Below, in pieces: positions 14,954 through 23,644 of a stretch of 37,051 nt of DNA. Origin of the DNA: Selenomonas sp. (GTDB lineage Bacteria > Bacillota > Negativicutes > Selenomonadales > Selenomonadaceae); contig NZ_JALFCU010000005.1 of NCBI RefSeq assembly GCF_022771645.1, positions 1 through 37,051 on the forward strand, in the 5' to 3' direction. Position numbers and translations under genes: made by a program. Within the stretch, counting starts at the first letter, position 1, and every line of letters starts with the position of its first letter. A model generated the notes under the pieces. That model did no database searches and was not told where the DNA came from. It saw only the letters and a program-made list of their open reading frames with translations.

Positions 14954-15607
14954 TCAATCTTTGATTTCTTCAGAGATCGCCAGATTCGCTTGGATCTGCG
15001 CGATCTCTTCTGCTGTAAAGAGGCCGACGGGCGATTCTTTTTCCATGACGGTTTGGAGCTGGCGGCTCTGTTCCTCTTGGTCGTCTGTTGTCAGCCGTTG
15101 CGGGTCGCTCGCGGCGCGCGTCAGCGTGATGGTTTTCTGCTGCGCCTCGGCGTAGGCCTTCGTCTTTTGCAGCATGGCTGTCGTGAGGTCATAGTTTGCA
15201 TCATGCAGTTCGAGTGGCGGCGCGCTTTCAGCGATGCGCGTCACGAGCATCTTTTCATCCTCCTCGAGCTGCTTCAAGCGCACGTAGGTCGTCTGGATGC
15301 TGATGTTGTCTTCCTTGAAGTCCTCGAGGATCTGATGATACCAACGCCAGTTGTGATCGAGGTCTTTGATATTTTTCTGATAGCCGGCGTACCACGTTGC
15401 GAAGATTTGCTGCTGCTGGAAGATGTCATATTTTTGCTCGTCCGTCATGACTTCCTGCTTCGGGGCATGCGGGAAAAAAAGATACGAGAGGATGCCGAGC
15501 GCGGCAAGCGTCACGCAGAAGCAGGCGTAGATGCGCTTGTTCGGCAGATAGTGGTAGAGGAGGACGAGCAGCACGACGAGGATGGCAGCCAGGAGATAGA
15601 GAATCAT
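14954..15607 (-). CDS. Membrane protein of unknown function with a long helical domain (217 residues)
   Basis: The start at 15607 follows AAAGGAG on the - strand. The first ~47 residues hold two hydrophobic segments (LYLLAAILVVLLVLLYHYL, then IYACFCVTLAALGILSYLFF). The rest is charged, rich in Q, E, D and K, and likely helical or coiled-coil (VRLKQLEEDEKMLVTRIAE, and a Q/E-rich C-terminus). With two membrane spans both ends would be on the same side. It resembles no family I can name; a stress or envelope protein is possible but is a guess. It has its own promoter and is divergent from ahcY. Confidence 0.75.
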   Translation of the reverse strand: MILYLLAAILVVLLVLLYHYLPNKRIYACFCVTLAALGILSYLFFPHAPKQEVMTDEQKYDIFQQQQIFATWYAGYQKNIKDLDHNWRWYHQILEDFKEDNISIQTTYVRLKQLEEDEKMLVTRIAESAPPLELHDANYDLTTAMLQKTKAYAEAQQKTITLTRAASDPQRLTTDDQEEQSRQLQTVMEKESPVGLFTAEEIAQIQANLAISEEIKD

Positions 15608-15668
15608 GGAAACTCCTTTCACAAGGGAAAGACGGCATTGTGATGCCCGGAATAGGTTCTTTTCCATT

Positions 15669-15697
15669 ATTATACTCAGGATGATGGCAGGATTCAA
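15669..15697 (-). promoter_or_regulatory. Promoter of the 217-residue membrane protein gene
   Basis: On the - strand: -35 TTGAAT (15692-15697), 17-bp spacer, -10 TATAAT (15669-15674). Confidence 0.8.
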
Positions 15698-15755
15698 CGG
15701 GAGCAGAGGATCCGCCCGCATGTCGCGGTTTTGTTGCCATGCGCGTAGGGAAAGC

Positions 15756-15784
15756 TTGAAATAAGCGGCCGTTTCATATACAAT
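15756..15784 (+). promoter_or_regulatory. Promoter of ahcY-mtaD
   Basis: -35 TTGAAA (15756-15761), 17-bp spacer, -10 TACAAT (15779-15784). The leader is about 30 bases, too short for a SAM or SAH riboswitch. Confidence 0.7.
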
Positions 15785-15821
15785 GAAGAAAGTTTGAATG
15801 ATATCAGGGAGGTAACTTTTG

Positions 15822-17060
15822 ATGGAATCCATAATTCGCGATATCGCGCTTGCTCCTTCGGGGCATGACAAGATCGAGTGGGTCAAGAACTTCATGCCGG
15901 TGATGAACGCGGTCGACAAGGAATTTTCGCAGACGAAGCCTTTCAAGGGCATCCGCCTCGCCATCACGTTGCATCTCGAGGCGAAGACGGCGTACATGGC
16001 CGAGGTGTTCGCGCACGCGGGCGCGGACGTCGTCATCACGGGCAGCAACCCGCTGTCGACGCAGGACGATGTCGCGGCGGCGCTCGTCGAGGACGGCATC
16101 ACGGTCTTCGCGACGCACGGCTGCACGGAAGAGGAATATTTCGACTACATCAACAAGGCGCTCGACACGCACCCGCAGCTCATCATGGATGACGGCGGCG
16201 ATCTCGTGCACGCGCTCCACACGACGCATCGCGACCAGCTGCCCGAGGTCTATGGCGGCTCGGAGGAGACGACGACGGGCGTGCACCGCCTGCATGGCCT
16301 CGCGAAAGAAGGCAAGCTCGCGTTCCCGATGATTGCGGCGAACGACGCGTATTGCAAATACCTCTTTGACAACCGCTACGGCACGGGCCTGTCGACGTGG
16401 GAAGGCATCATGCGCGCGACGAATCTCGTCATCGCGGGCAAGAACGTCGTCATCGCCGGCTACGGCTGGTGCGGCAAGGGCGGTGCCATGCGCGCGCGCG
16501 GCCTCGGCGCGAACGTCATCATTACGGAAGTCGACCCGATCAAGGCCATCGAGGCCGTGTTCGACGGCTTCCGCGTGATGCCGATGGACGAAGCGGCGAA
16601 AATCGGCGACATCTTCCTGACGCTGACGGGCGACAAGGACGTCATCCGCAAGTGGCATTTCGAAAGCATGAAAGACGGCGCCATGATGGCGAACGCCGGC
16701 CATTTCGACTGCGAGATCAACATCCCGGAGCTCGCGTCCATCTCGAAATCGCGTCGCACGGTCAAGCCGAACATCGAAGAATTCGTTACGAACGACGGCC
16801 GCAAGCTGTATCTGCTCGCGGAAGGCCGCCTCGTGAACCTCGCAGCCGGCGACGGCCATCCGGCGGAAATCATGGATCTGTCGTTCGGCGTGCAGTTCTT
16901 CTCGCAGCTGCATCTCCTCGAGCATCATAAAGAGCTCAAGAACGACGTCTACCTCATGCCGGAAGACATCAACACGCGCCTCGCGAACATCAAGCTCGCG
17001 GCGCTCGGCGTGAAAATCGACGAGCTCACGGACGAGCAGCGCGCGTATCTGAATCTCTGA
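15822..17060 (+). CDS. ahcY: Adenosylhomocysteinase (S-adenosylhomocysteine hydrolase)
   Basis: It splits S-adenosylhomocysteine to adenosine and homocysteine with bound NAD, clearing the inhibitor left by methyltransferases. The 412 residues match the shorter bacterial/archaeal form that lacks the ~40-residue insert of the longer enzymes. Visible motifs are GSNPLSTQDDVAAAL (substrate domain), and the Rossmann segment VVIAGYGWCGKGGAMRARG followed by an acidic residue in ITEVDP. ATG at 15822 is preferred to the adjacent TTG at 15819, with GGGAGGT at the right distance. It is followed 22 bp later by mtaD, which deaminates the same class of nucleosides. Confidence 0.95.
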   Translation: MESIIRDIALAPSGHDKIEWVKNFMPVMNAVDKEFSQTKPFKGIRLAITLHLEAKTAYMAEVFAHAGADVVITGSNPLSTQDDVAAALVEDGITVFATHGCTEEEYFDYINKALDTHPQLIMDDGGDLVHALHTTHRDQLPEVYGGSEETTTGVHRLHGLAKEGKLAFPMIAANDAYCKYLFDNRYGTGLSTWEGIMRATNLVIAGKNVVIAGYGWCGKGGAMRARGLGANVIITEVDPIKAIEAVFDGFRVMPMDEAAKIGDIFLTLTGDKDVIRKWHFESMKDGAMMANAGHFDCEINIPELASISKSRRTVKPNIEEFVTNDGRKLYLLAEGRLVNLAAGDGHPAEIMDLSFGVQFFSQLHLLEHHKELKNDVYLMPEDINTRLANIKLAALGVKIDELTDEQRAYLNL

Positions 17061-17082
17061 TGCTAGCGGAGGCAGTATCAAT

Positions 17083-18360
17083 ATGAATCTTCTCATTAAA
17101 AACGCGACGGTCGTGCTGCCGGACGGGCAGACGAAAGCCGCGGATATCGCCGTCGAGGACACGAAGATCGTCGCGGTCGGCACGGCGCCGGCCGCGTTTG
17201 CCCCGGAGCGGACAATCGACGCGAAGGATATGCTGGCCATCCCCGGCCTCGTCAATGCGCATACGCATGCGTCGATGACGCTTTTGCGCAGTTACGCCGA
17301 CGACATGGAGCTCATGACGTGGCTGAACGACCACATCTGGCCCGTCGAGGCGAAGATGGTCTCGGATGACATCTATTGGGGCGCGGCGCTCGCGGCAGTC
17401 GAGATGCTAAAGAGCGGCACGACGACGTTCGCCGACATGTACGGGCCGTTTATGGAGCGCGTTGCGGACGTCGTGGTGGAGTCCGGCATGCGCGGCGTGC
17501 TGTCGCGCGGCATCATCGGCGTCGCACCGGACGGCGAGAAAAAACTCGAAGAAAACGTCACGCTGTACAATGACTACCATGGCGCGGCCGACGGCCGCAT
17601 CACGGTCATGTTCGGCCCGCACGCGCCGTATACGTGCCCGCCGGAGTTCTTGAAAAAGGTCGCGGCGGCGGCGCAGCGCCTCGGCGCGGACGTTCACATC
17701 CACATGAACGAGACGAAAGCGGAAATCGAGCAGATTACGAAACAGTACGGCAAGCGCCCGTTCCAGTACGTCGAGGATACGGGCCTCTTTGAGAGCCCGA
17801 CGCTCGCGGCGCACTGCGTCCACCTGTCGGACGAGGAAATCGCGATCATCAAGCGGCATCACATCCGCGTCGCGCACAACCCGGGCTCGAACATGAAGCT
17901 CGCGAGCGGTACGGCGCCCGTGCCGCGCCTGCTGAAGGAGGGCGTGACGGTCGGCCTCGGCACGGACGGAGCGTCGTCGAACAACAACCTCGACATGCTG
18001 CAGGAAGTCCAGCTCGCGGCGCTCTTGCACAAGGTGAACGAGTACGATCCGCTCGCCGTCCCGGCGTTCGAGGCGCTGAAAATGGGCACGGAATACGGCG
18101 CAAAGGCCGTCGGCCTCGATGGCCTCGGCCGCTTGGAAGCGGGCGCGAAAGCCGACATCGTGCTCGTCAGCATGAAAGGCGCAGCGTGGTGCCCGCGCTA
18201 TAGCGAGGTGTCGCTCCTCGTCTATTCCGGGAACTCTGGCGATGTCGACACAGTCATCTGCGATGGCAAGATTCTCATGGAGCATCGCGAGCTCACGACG
18301 CTCGACGAGGAAAAAATCAAGTACGAAGCGCAGAAATGTGCCGAGCGCTTGACGAAATAA
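17083..18360 (+). CDS. mtaD: 5-methylthioadenosine/S-adenosylhomocysteine deaminase
   Basis: An amidohydrolase that turns S-adenosylhomocysteine, methylthioadenosine or adenosine into the inosine derivatives. The 425-residue protein has the full set of metal and substrate motifs: NAHTHASM (HxH metal pair), PHAPYTC, HIHMNETKAE, AHCVHL and LGTDGASSNNNLDM (metal Asp). ATG at 17083 follows GCGGAGGC. It is co-transcribed with ahcY, so this operon offers both hydrolytic and deaminative removal of S-adenosylhomocysteine. The exact substrate preference cannot be read from sequence. A terminator follows. Confidence 0.92.
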   Translation: MNLLIKNATVVLPDGQTKAADIAVEDTKIVAVGTAPAAFAPERTIDAKDMLAIPGLVNAHTHASMTLLRSYADDMELMTWLNDHIWPVEAKMVSDDIYWGAALAAVEMLKSGTTTFADMYGPFMERVADVVVESGMRGVLSRGIIGVAPDGEKKLEENVTLYNDYHGAADGRITVMFGPHAPYTCPPEFLKKVAAAAQRLGADVHIHMNETKAEIEQITKQYGKRPFQYVEDTGLFESPTLAAHCVHLSDEEIAIIKRHHIRVAHNPGSNMKLASGTAPVPRLLKEGVTVGLGTDGASSNNNLDMLQEVQLAALLHKVNEYDPLAVPAFEALKMGTEYGAKAVGLDGLGRLEAGAKADIVLVSMKGAAWCPRYSEVSLLVYSGNSGDVDTVICDGKILMEHRELTTLDEEKIKYEAQKCAERLTK

Positions 18361-18373
18361 CCAGTAATTTCTT

Positions 18374-18411
18374 GGCGGTTGTACATATGATGTAGGTACA
18401 GCCGTCTTTTT
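18374..18411 (+). terminator. Terminator after mtaD
   Basis: GGCGGTTGTA (18374-18383) pairs with TACAGCCGTC (18397-18406), including G-U pairs, followed by TTTTT. It lies only 15 bp before the ftsK start, so ftsK either reads through or has a promoter I could not find. Confidence 0.75.
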
Positions 18412-18425
18412 CCCGAGGTGGTACT

Positions 18426-21185
18426 TTGGCAAGGAAGACAGCGGCAGGAGCGCAGCCCGCTGCAAAGAAGCCGGCGCGGCGCACGAAGGCCGCGCCAAAG
18501 CGCACGGAAAAGCGCGCAACGGCGAATCCTGAGCGCCGCTACGAGCTCGCCGGCCTCGCAATCGTCGTCGTGGGCATCATTTCGGCCTGCGGCCTCGCGG
18601 GGCTCAACGTCGGCTTCGTCGGCGTCTATTTCGCGCGCTTCCTGCACTATATGTTCGGCGTTGGTGCGGCGGTCGTCGTGCTTGCGATTTTCGTCGTTGG
18701 CTGGTACGTGATCACGCGGCATCGCGTCCCGCCGTACACGCTCCGCGATTTCGGCATCACGGCGTTCTGCGCGCTGGCGCTCGCGGCGTATCATCATGCC
18801 GTCGTCGCGCCGGGCGCGGAGATCCTGCCCGAGAGCCTCGCGGGCGGCGGCGGGCTCATCGGCGGGGGCATCTTGTTCCTCATCCGCAAGTGCTTCGGTG
18901 TGACGGGCGGCATCATCGTCGTCGGCGCCGGACTCGTCGGCTCCGTGCTGCTCGCGACGAAATGGTCGCTTGGCAAGAGCCTGCAGAAGACGGAGGATGT
19001 CGCGAAAAAAAGCGCGAAGGCAGCGGGACAGGCGGCGAGCGTCGCAGCGACCGCGACATACGAAAAAACCGTCGAGGTCGGCGAGCGCGTCGGCGAAGAC
19101 ATCGCGCGCAAAATGCGCGAGAAGCGCCATGCGCATTCGTTCTACGACCAAGATGCGGACACGCGGTTCGCGGTCGATACCGCAGTCGGAGCGCAGGGCG
19201 GCACCACACTTGCACAGATAGACGAACCAACGGCAGTAGCGACGGAAGAGGGCATCCCTGCGAGGAAAATGCCTGGCGAGCAGGACACGGCAGATGCCTC
19301 CATGGAATTTGTCCCTGCGACGGAAGCGCCATCGGACGCCATCCCGGAACAGCGGTTCACGATCGACTACGGCGCACGTTCGGCGGAGCCGGACACAGCG
19401 GCGCAGGACGGGGAAGAGCTAGAGGCGCGCGAAGGCATCGAAGCGCTCGCGGCGGCCGGCGTCGCCGGAGCAGCGGAAGCGGCCGCCAGCGTGGGCGTCG
19501 CAAAAGCTGCCGGCACGAGCCTCGCTGCCGGTATGGTCACAGTCTCGGCAAACGGCGCAAATCACTTGGCGCAAGCGACGGTCATCGGCGCGGACGGCAC
19601 GGCGCATCTCGCGACAGCGCCGAAATACAGCTCGCTGTCGCAGCCCGACAGCATGGGCGCGCATTTCGGGAACGAGGACGCGCCCGAGCATCCGCCTGCG
19701 CCGCCCGTCGCGCCGCCACCACCGCCGTACGTCCTGCCGAGCGTGACGGAGATTCTCACGAAAAACGTGAAGAAGCAGAACGTCGCGCTCGAGGTCGAGA
19801 TCCAGGAGAACGCGCAGACGCTCGCGAAAACGCTACATGATTTCCGTGTCGACGCGAAGATCATCAACGCATGCCACGGCCCAGCCGTCACACGCTATGA
19901 GCTCGAGCCCGCGCCGGGCGTGAAAGTCAGCAAGATCACAGGGCTCGCGGACGACCTCGCGCTTTCGCTCGCGGCTTCGGCTGTGCGCATCGAGCCCATC
20001 CCCGGCAAGGCGGCCATCGGCATCGAAGTGCCGAACAAAGAGCTCGAGGGTGTGCGCCTGCGCGAAGTGCTCGAGAATCCGCAGTTCGAGAAAGCAAAAT
20101 CGAAGCTCACGTGCGGCCTCGGCATGGACATCGGCGGCCAGCCAATCTTCGCCGACCTCGGAAAGATGCCGCATCTCCTCGTTGCCGGCGCGACGGGCAG
20201 CGGCAAGTCCGTCTGCATCAACACGCTCATCACGAGCATCTTGTTCAAGGCAAAGCCGGACGAGGTGAAGTTCATCCTCATCGACCCGAAGATGGTCGAG
20301 CTCTCGAACTACAACGGCATTCCGCACCTCATGGTGCCCGTCGTGACGGAAGCGAAGAAAGCCGCGTCCGTCTTGAACTGGGCCGTGCAGGAAATGGAGA
20401 AGCGCTACGCGCGATTTGCGGAACACAATGTCCGCAACATGGCGACGTACAACGATCATTTCCCAGAGACGAAAATGCCGGCCATCGTCATCATCATCGA
20501 CGAGCTCGCCGACCTCATGATGGTCGCGCCGCATGACGTCGAGGATGCCATCTGCCGCCTCGCGCAGAAAGCGCGTGCCGCCGGCATCCACATGGTGCTC
20601 GCGACGCAGCGCCCGTCCGTCGACGTCATCACCGGCATTATCAAGGCGAACATCCCGTCGCGCATTTCGTTCGCTGTGTCGAGCCAGATCGACTCGCGCA
20701 CGATTCTCGATGCGAGCGGCGCGGAAAAGCTCTTGGGCAAAGGCGATATGCTGTTCTATCCCGTCGGCGCGGCGAAGCCTCGCCGCGTGCAGGGCGCGTT
20801 CATCAGCGACGAAGAAGTCGAGAAGCTCCTCGATTTCATTCGCGCGCAAGGCCAGGCGGCCGAGCCCGACGAGGAAATCGTCGCGTTTACGGAAAACGCC
20901 ATGCGTGAGGAAGAAGAAAGCAGCAGCAAAGGCGCGAAGAAGGCGAAGCCGAAAGTCGACGCGCTGCTCGAAGACGCCATTGACTGCGTGCTCTCGACGG
21001 GCATCGCCTCGACGAGCGGCGTGCAGCGCCGGTTTTCCATCGGCTATCAGCGCGCCGCGCGCCTCATTGACACGATGGCGGAGCTCGGCATCGTCGGTCC
21101 AGCGAACGGCAGCAAGCCGCGTGAAATCCTCATGAACGGGGACCAGGCGCGGGCCGCCGTTGAATCTGTGAAAGCGGAAGCATAA
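18426..21185 (+). CDS. ftsK: DNA translocase FtsK/SpoIIIE
   Basis: A septum-located motor that pumps DNA during division. The start is TTG at 18426, set by GAGGTGG just upstream. Of 919 residues, the first ~35 are basic, residues ~40-190 hold about four membrane spans, and ~190-430 form an Ala/Glu/Pro-rich linker. The motor domain follows, with Walker A GATGSGKSV near residue 588 and Walker B IIIIDELADLMM near 690, and ATQRPSVDVITGIIKANIPSRI. The C-terminal gamma winged helix (DALLEDAIDCVL to GPANGSKPREIL) reads the orienting DNA motifs. The length is between that of B. subtilis SpoIIIE and E. coli FtsK. It appears intact and stands alone before a terminator. Confidence 0.96.
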   Translation: MARKTAAGAQPAAKKPARRTKAAPKRTEKRATANPERRYELAGLAIVVVGIISACGLAGLNVGFVGVYFARFLHYMFGVGAAVVVLAIFVVGWYVITRHRVPPYTLRDFGITAFCALALAAYHHAVVAPGAEILPESLAGGGGLIGGGILFLIRKCFGVTGGIIVVGAGLVGSVLLATKWSLGKSLQKTEDVAKKSAKAAGQAASVAATATYEKTVEVGERVGEDIARKMREKRHAHSFYDQDADTRFAVDTAVGAQGGTTLAQIDEPTAVATEEGIPARKMPGEQDTADASMEFVPATEAPSDAIPEQRFTIDYGARSAEPDTAAQDGEELEAREGIEALAAAGVAGAAEAAASVGVAKAAGTSLAAGMVTVSANGANHLAQATVIGADGTAHLATAPKYSSLSQPDSMGAHFGNEDAPEHPPAPPVAPPPPPYVLPSVTEILTKNVKKQNVALEVEIQENAQTLAKTLHDFRVDAKIINACHGPAVTRYELEPAPGVKVSKITGLADDLALSLAASAVRIEPIPGKAAIGIEVPNKELEGVRLREVLENPQFEKAKSKLTCGLGMDIGGQPIFADLGKMPHLLVAGATGSGKSVCINTLITSILFKAKPDEVKFILIDPKMVELSNYNGIPHLMVPVVTEAKKAASVLNWAVQEMEKRYARFAEHNVRNMATYNDHFPETKMPAIVIIIDELADLMMVAPHDVEDAICRLAQKARAAGIHMVLATQRPSVDVITGIIKANIPSRISFAVSSQIDSRTILDASGAEKLLGKGDMLFYPVGAAKPRRVQGAFISDEEVEKLLDFIRAQGQAAEPDEEIVAFTENAMREEEESSSKGAKKAKPKVDALLEDAIDCVLSTGIASTSGVQRRFSIGYQRAARLIDTMAELGIVGPANGSKPREILMNGDQARAAVESVKAEA

Positions 21186-21203
21186 CTCGTTTTGCACTAA
21201 AAA

Positions 21204-21241
21204 ACGGGAGCGCTTGCACATGCAGGCGCTCCCGTATTTTT
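21204..21241 (+). terminator. Terminator after ftsK
   Basis: ACGGGAGCGC pairs with GCGCTCCCGT, and the inner TTGCA/TGCAG bases also pair. The stem is followed by ATTTTTTGG. Confidence 0.9.
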
Positions 21242-21264
21242 TGGTGTGTGGAAAACGACATACG

Positions 21265-21294
21265 AAAAAGCTGTCGCAAAACGCAACAGCTTTT
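21265..21294 (-). terminator. Terminator after tRNA-Pro
   Basis: AAAAGCTGT and ACAGCTTTT form a hairpin 10 bp downstream of the tRNA on the - strand, ending in a T-run in that direction. Confidence 0.75.
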
Positions 21295-21303
21295 GAATTC
21301 ACA

Positions 21304-21380
<77 letters not shown>

Positions 21381-21394
21381 TAAACACAAATAAC

Positions 21395-21423
21395 ATTATA
21401 GACAGTAGGGAGATGCTTGTCAA
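21395..21423 (-). promoter_or_regulatory. Promoter of tRNA-Pro
   Basis: On the - strand: -35 TTGACA (21418-21423), 17-bp spacer, -10 TATAAT (21395-21400): fully consensus, as expected for a stable RNA. Confidence 0.9.
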
Positions 21424-21584
21424 GAAAAAATTGTAACTGCAGGGAGAAATCTTTTTGTGCTTGATCTCTTGCGGATGTGCGTCGCGCATTTTAGCGGTGG
21501 GAAGCTTGTAAAGCAGGTGAAAAGTTGATAAAATTAAAAAGATAGATAATGTGTTTCGCCATGTGAGGATTGCGAGGGGATACG

Positions 21585-22739
21585 ATGCTGATCATGAAGA
21601 GCCGGCCGGGGGAGACGATGGCGGCGTTCGCGGCGCGCGCGCAGCAGTATGCGGCAGGAACGGCGGTGGCGCTCTATTTCCCGCCGCAGGGAGAGCTGCA
21701 GGCGACGGCCGAGGCGATGCAGCGCGCGTTCCCCGACAGCTTGACGCTCGGCGTCGCGACGGTGCGGCTGTTCGACCTCGGCGCGCTCGAGAGCGGGACG
21801 ACGCTCTTGTTCCTGTTCGCGCAAGACGATGCGGACGTCTGCGCGGACGCGATGCTGCTTGAGAACATCAGCAAGGCGCCGATCGGCTATGTGCTCGAGA
21901 TGCGGCGCCGCGTCGAGGCGCTTCATTCGATCGAGACGAATGTCGCGTGCCTCGAGTTCTGCACGAACAACGAGGAAATGCTCGTGACGACGCTGACGGC
22001 GATGCTTGCGCCGCTCCATGTGCCTCTCTTCGGAGGTACGGCGTTCCATACGGACAGCTTGACGAAAGCGCCGTCCGACGTCCATTTCTGCGTGGCGTGG
22101 CAAGGGCGGTTGTATGAAGACGCTTGCATCGCGCTCATCTTGAAAAACATGCGCGGGCGCATCTTGCTGTACCGCGAGATGTTCTACGAAGTGCGCCCGG
22201 GAACGCCGATGCATCTCGCGACGAAAGTCGATCCGGAGCACCGCCTGCTCATCGAGCTCGACGACCGGCCGGCGGCCGAGGTCTACAGCGAGGAAACGGG
22301 CATCCCGGTGGAAAAGATCGTCTCGCACGTGGCCGAGCAGCCGTTCGGCCGCACGCTCGGCGAGGAAGTGTTCGTCATCTCCATGCGCAGCCTCGCGCCC
22401 CGAGGCGCGATCATCATGAGCAAGGCCGTGAACCTCAACGATGCGCTCTACATCATGAATGTCGGCGACTACGAGCAGATCTGGCGCGAAACGTGCGCGC
22501 GCATCTGCCGCGAACTGCCGGAGCGACAGCTGACGTTCGCCGTCGAGTGCTACCATCGCTATATGTTCTACGAGACGCACGGCCTGACGGAGACGCTGCC
22601 GCGCGACCGCTCAGCACTGCTCGGCCCGACGTATGGCATCGTGAGCGGCGGCGAGCAGATCCGCGGGCAGCACATGAATCAGACGGGGCTGTTCCTCGTC
22701 TTCGAGGGCAAAGGAGGCGGCGCGCATGAAGTCGACTGA
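21585..22739 (+). CDS. FIST-domain sensor protein
   Basis: FIST proteins are cytoplasmic sensory modules thought to bind small ligands such as amino acids. The 384-residue protein has no signal peptide. The N-terminal half (ALYFPPQGELQATAEAM through LFGGTAFHTDS, with the glycine-rich turn near residues 150-155) fits FIST_N, and the second half (HRLLIELDDRPAAEVYSEETG, then GAIIMSKAVNLNDALYIM) fits FIST_C. A C-terminal segment YHRYMFYETHG ... GPTYGIVSGGEQIRGQHMNQTGLFLVF is the usual end. ATG at 21585 follows GAGGGGA. The gene overlaps the GGDEF gene by 14 bases, which points to a sensor-output pair made as separate proteins. Confidence 0.82.
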   Translation: MLIMKSRPGETMAAFAARAQQYAAGTAVALYFPPQGELQATAEAMQRAFPDSLTLGVATVRLFDLGALESGTTLLFLFAQDDADVCADAMLLENISKAPIGYVLEMRRRVEALHSIETNVACLEFCTNNEEMLVTTLTAMLAPLHVPLFGGTAFHTDSLTKAPSDVHFCVAWQGRLYEDACIALILKNMRGRILLYREMFYEVRPGTPMHLATKVDPEHRLLIELDDRPAAEVYSEETGIPVEKIVSHVAEQPFGRTLGEEVFVISMRSLAPRGAIIMSKAVNLNDALYIMNVGDYEQIWRETCARICRELPERQLTFAVECYHRYMFYETHGLTETLPRDRSALLGPTYGIVSGGEQIRGQHMNQTGLFLVFEGKGGGAHEVD

Positions 22740-23634
22740 ACGGGAAGCGAAGGCCGCTGAACCCGTCGCGGCGGAAACAGCGAAAGCGCAGGAAACGAAC
22801 GAGAACGGCGACGAATTGACGCCGCAGGAAAAAGTTTTCCCGCTGAATTTCCTCTGCCAATATGTCATGGAACGGCGCGGCGAGCTCGAACAATTTGAAA
22901 CGCAGGAACTCAAGGATACGATTCATGTGACGGAAACCTTGCAAGATCTCCTGCACCGCATGGTCGAAGATTGCGCGGGGCAAGACGGCCTGTCTGTGGA
23001 AAACGTGCTCGATTTGCGGAAAGAGCTCGAGACGATCCTCGGGATGCTCCAGCATCATCGCCAGCACTTGACACGCAAAGGCCTCGTGTTCGAGAATATG
23101 AACAACATGCTGCGGCAGGCGGAACCGCTCATCCATCGCTTGCTGTTTTTCGACAATCTCGTCAACGCGTACAACCGTTATTTCTACGTGTCGTACAGCA
23201 ACGAGCTCTTTCGTCGTGCAAAGCCGCATGGCGGCCTCTCGATGGCGTTTTTCGATATTGACAATTTCAAGCAGTACAATACGGACTTCGGCCATGAGAC
23301 GGGTGACAAGGTGTTGCAGACGGTTTGCGACATCATCCAGCGGCGCATCCATACGACGGAGGGGCTGTATCTCATCCGCATGGGCGGCGATGAGTTCGTG
23401 ATTCTCGATGACGGCGTGATTTCTTACGAGGCGTTCCTGCGCCTCTTGACGGAGATCCGCCAGGCCATCGCGTCCGACCGTTCCATCTGTGGGCGCAGCG
23501 TGACGATCAGCATCGGCGCGTCGAACGCGGCCGCCGATGGCGCGAAGAGCACGTGGGACGTCTACCAGCACGCGGATGCGCGTCTCTACGTCGCGAAGAA
23601 TCACGGCAAAAACACGATCGTCGATGTCGGCTGA
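22726..23634 (+). CDS. Diguanylate cyclase (GGDEF domain)
   Basis: It would make cyclic di-GMP from two GTP. The 302 residues begin with a charged 40-residue tail, followed by a helical, coiled-coil-prone region (about 40-150). The GGDEF domain spans about 160-300 with AFFDIDNFKQYN (metal-binding Asp) and an intact GGDEF at residues 220-224. The position of the inhibitory RxxD site just before it reads TTEG, so product inhibition through a canonical I-site is unlikely. ATG at 22726 follows AAGGAGG and lies inside the FIST gene. No membrane segment is seen, so input presumably comes from the FIST partner. Confidence 0.92.
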   Translation: MKSTEREAKAAEPVAAETAKAQETNENGDELTPQEKVFPLNFLCQYVMERRGELEQFETQELKDTIHVTETLQDLLHRMVEDCAGQDGLSVENVLDLRKELETILGMLQHHRQHLTRKGLVFENMNNMLRQAEPLIHRLLFFDNLVNAYNRYFYVSYSNELFRRAKPHGGLSMAFFDIDNFKQYNTDFGHETGDKVLQTVCDIIQRRIHTTEGLYLIRMGGDEFVILDDGVISYEAFLRLLTEIRQAIASDRSICGRSVTISIGASNAAADGAKSTWDVYQHADARLYVAKNHGKNTIVDVG

Positions 23635-23644
23635 GGCCTCGGCG

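Noticed and set aside
15785..15821. SAM or SAH riboswitch ahead of ahcY
   Set aside because: The predicted leader is about 30 bases and has no stem-loop.
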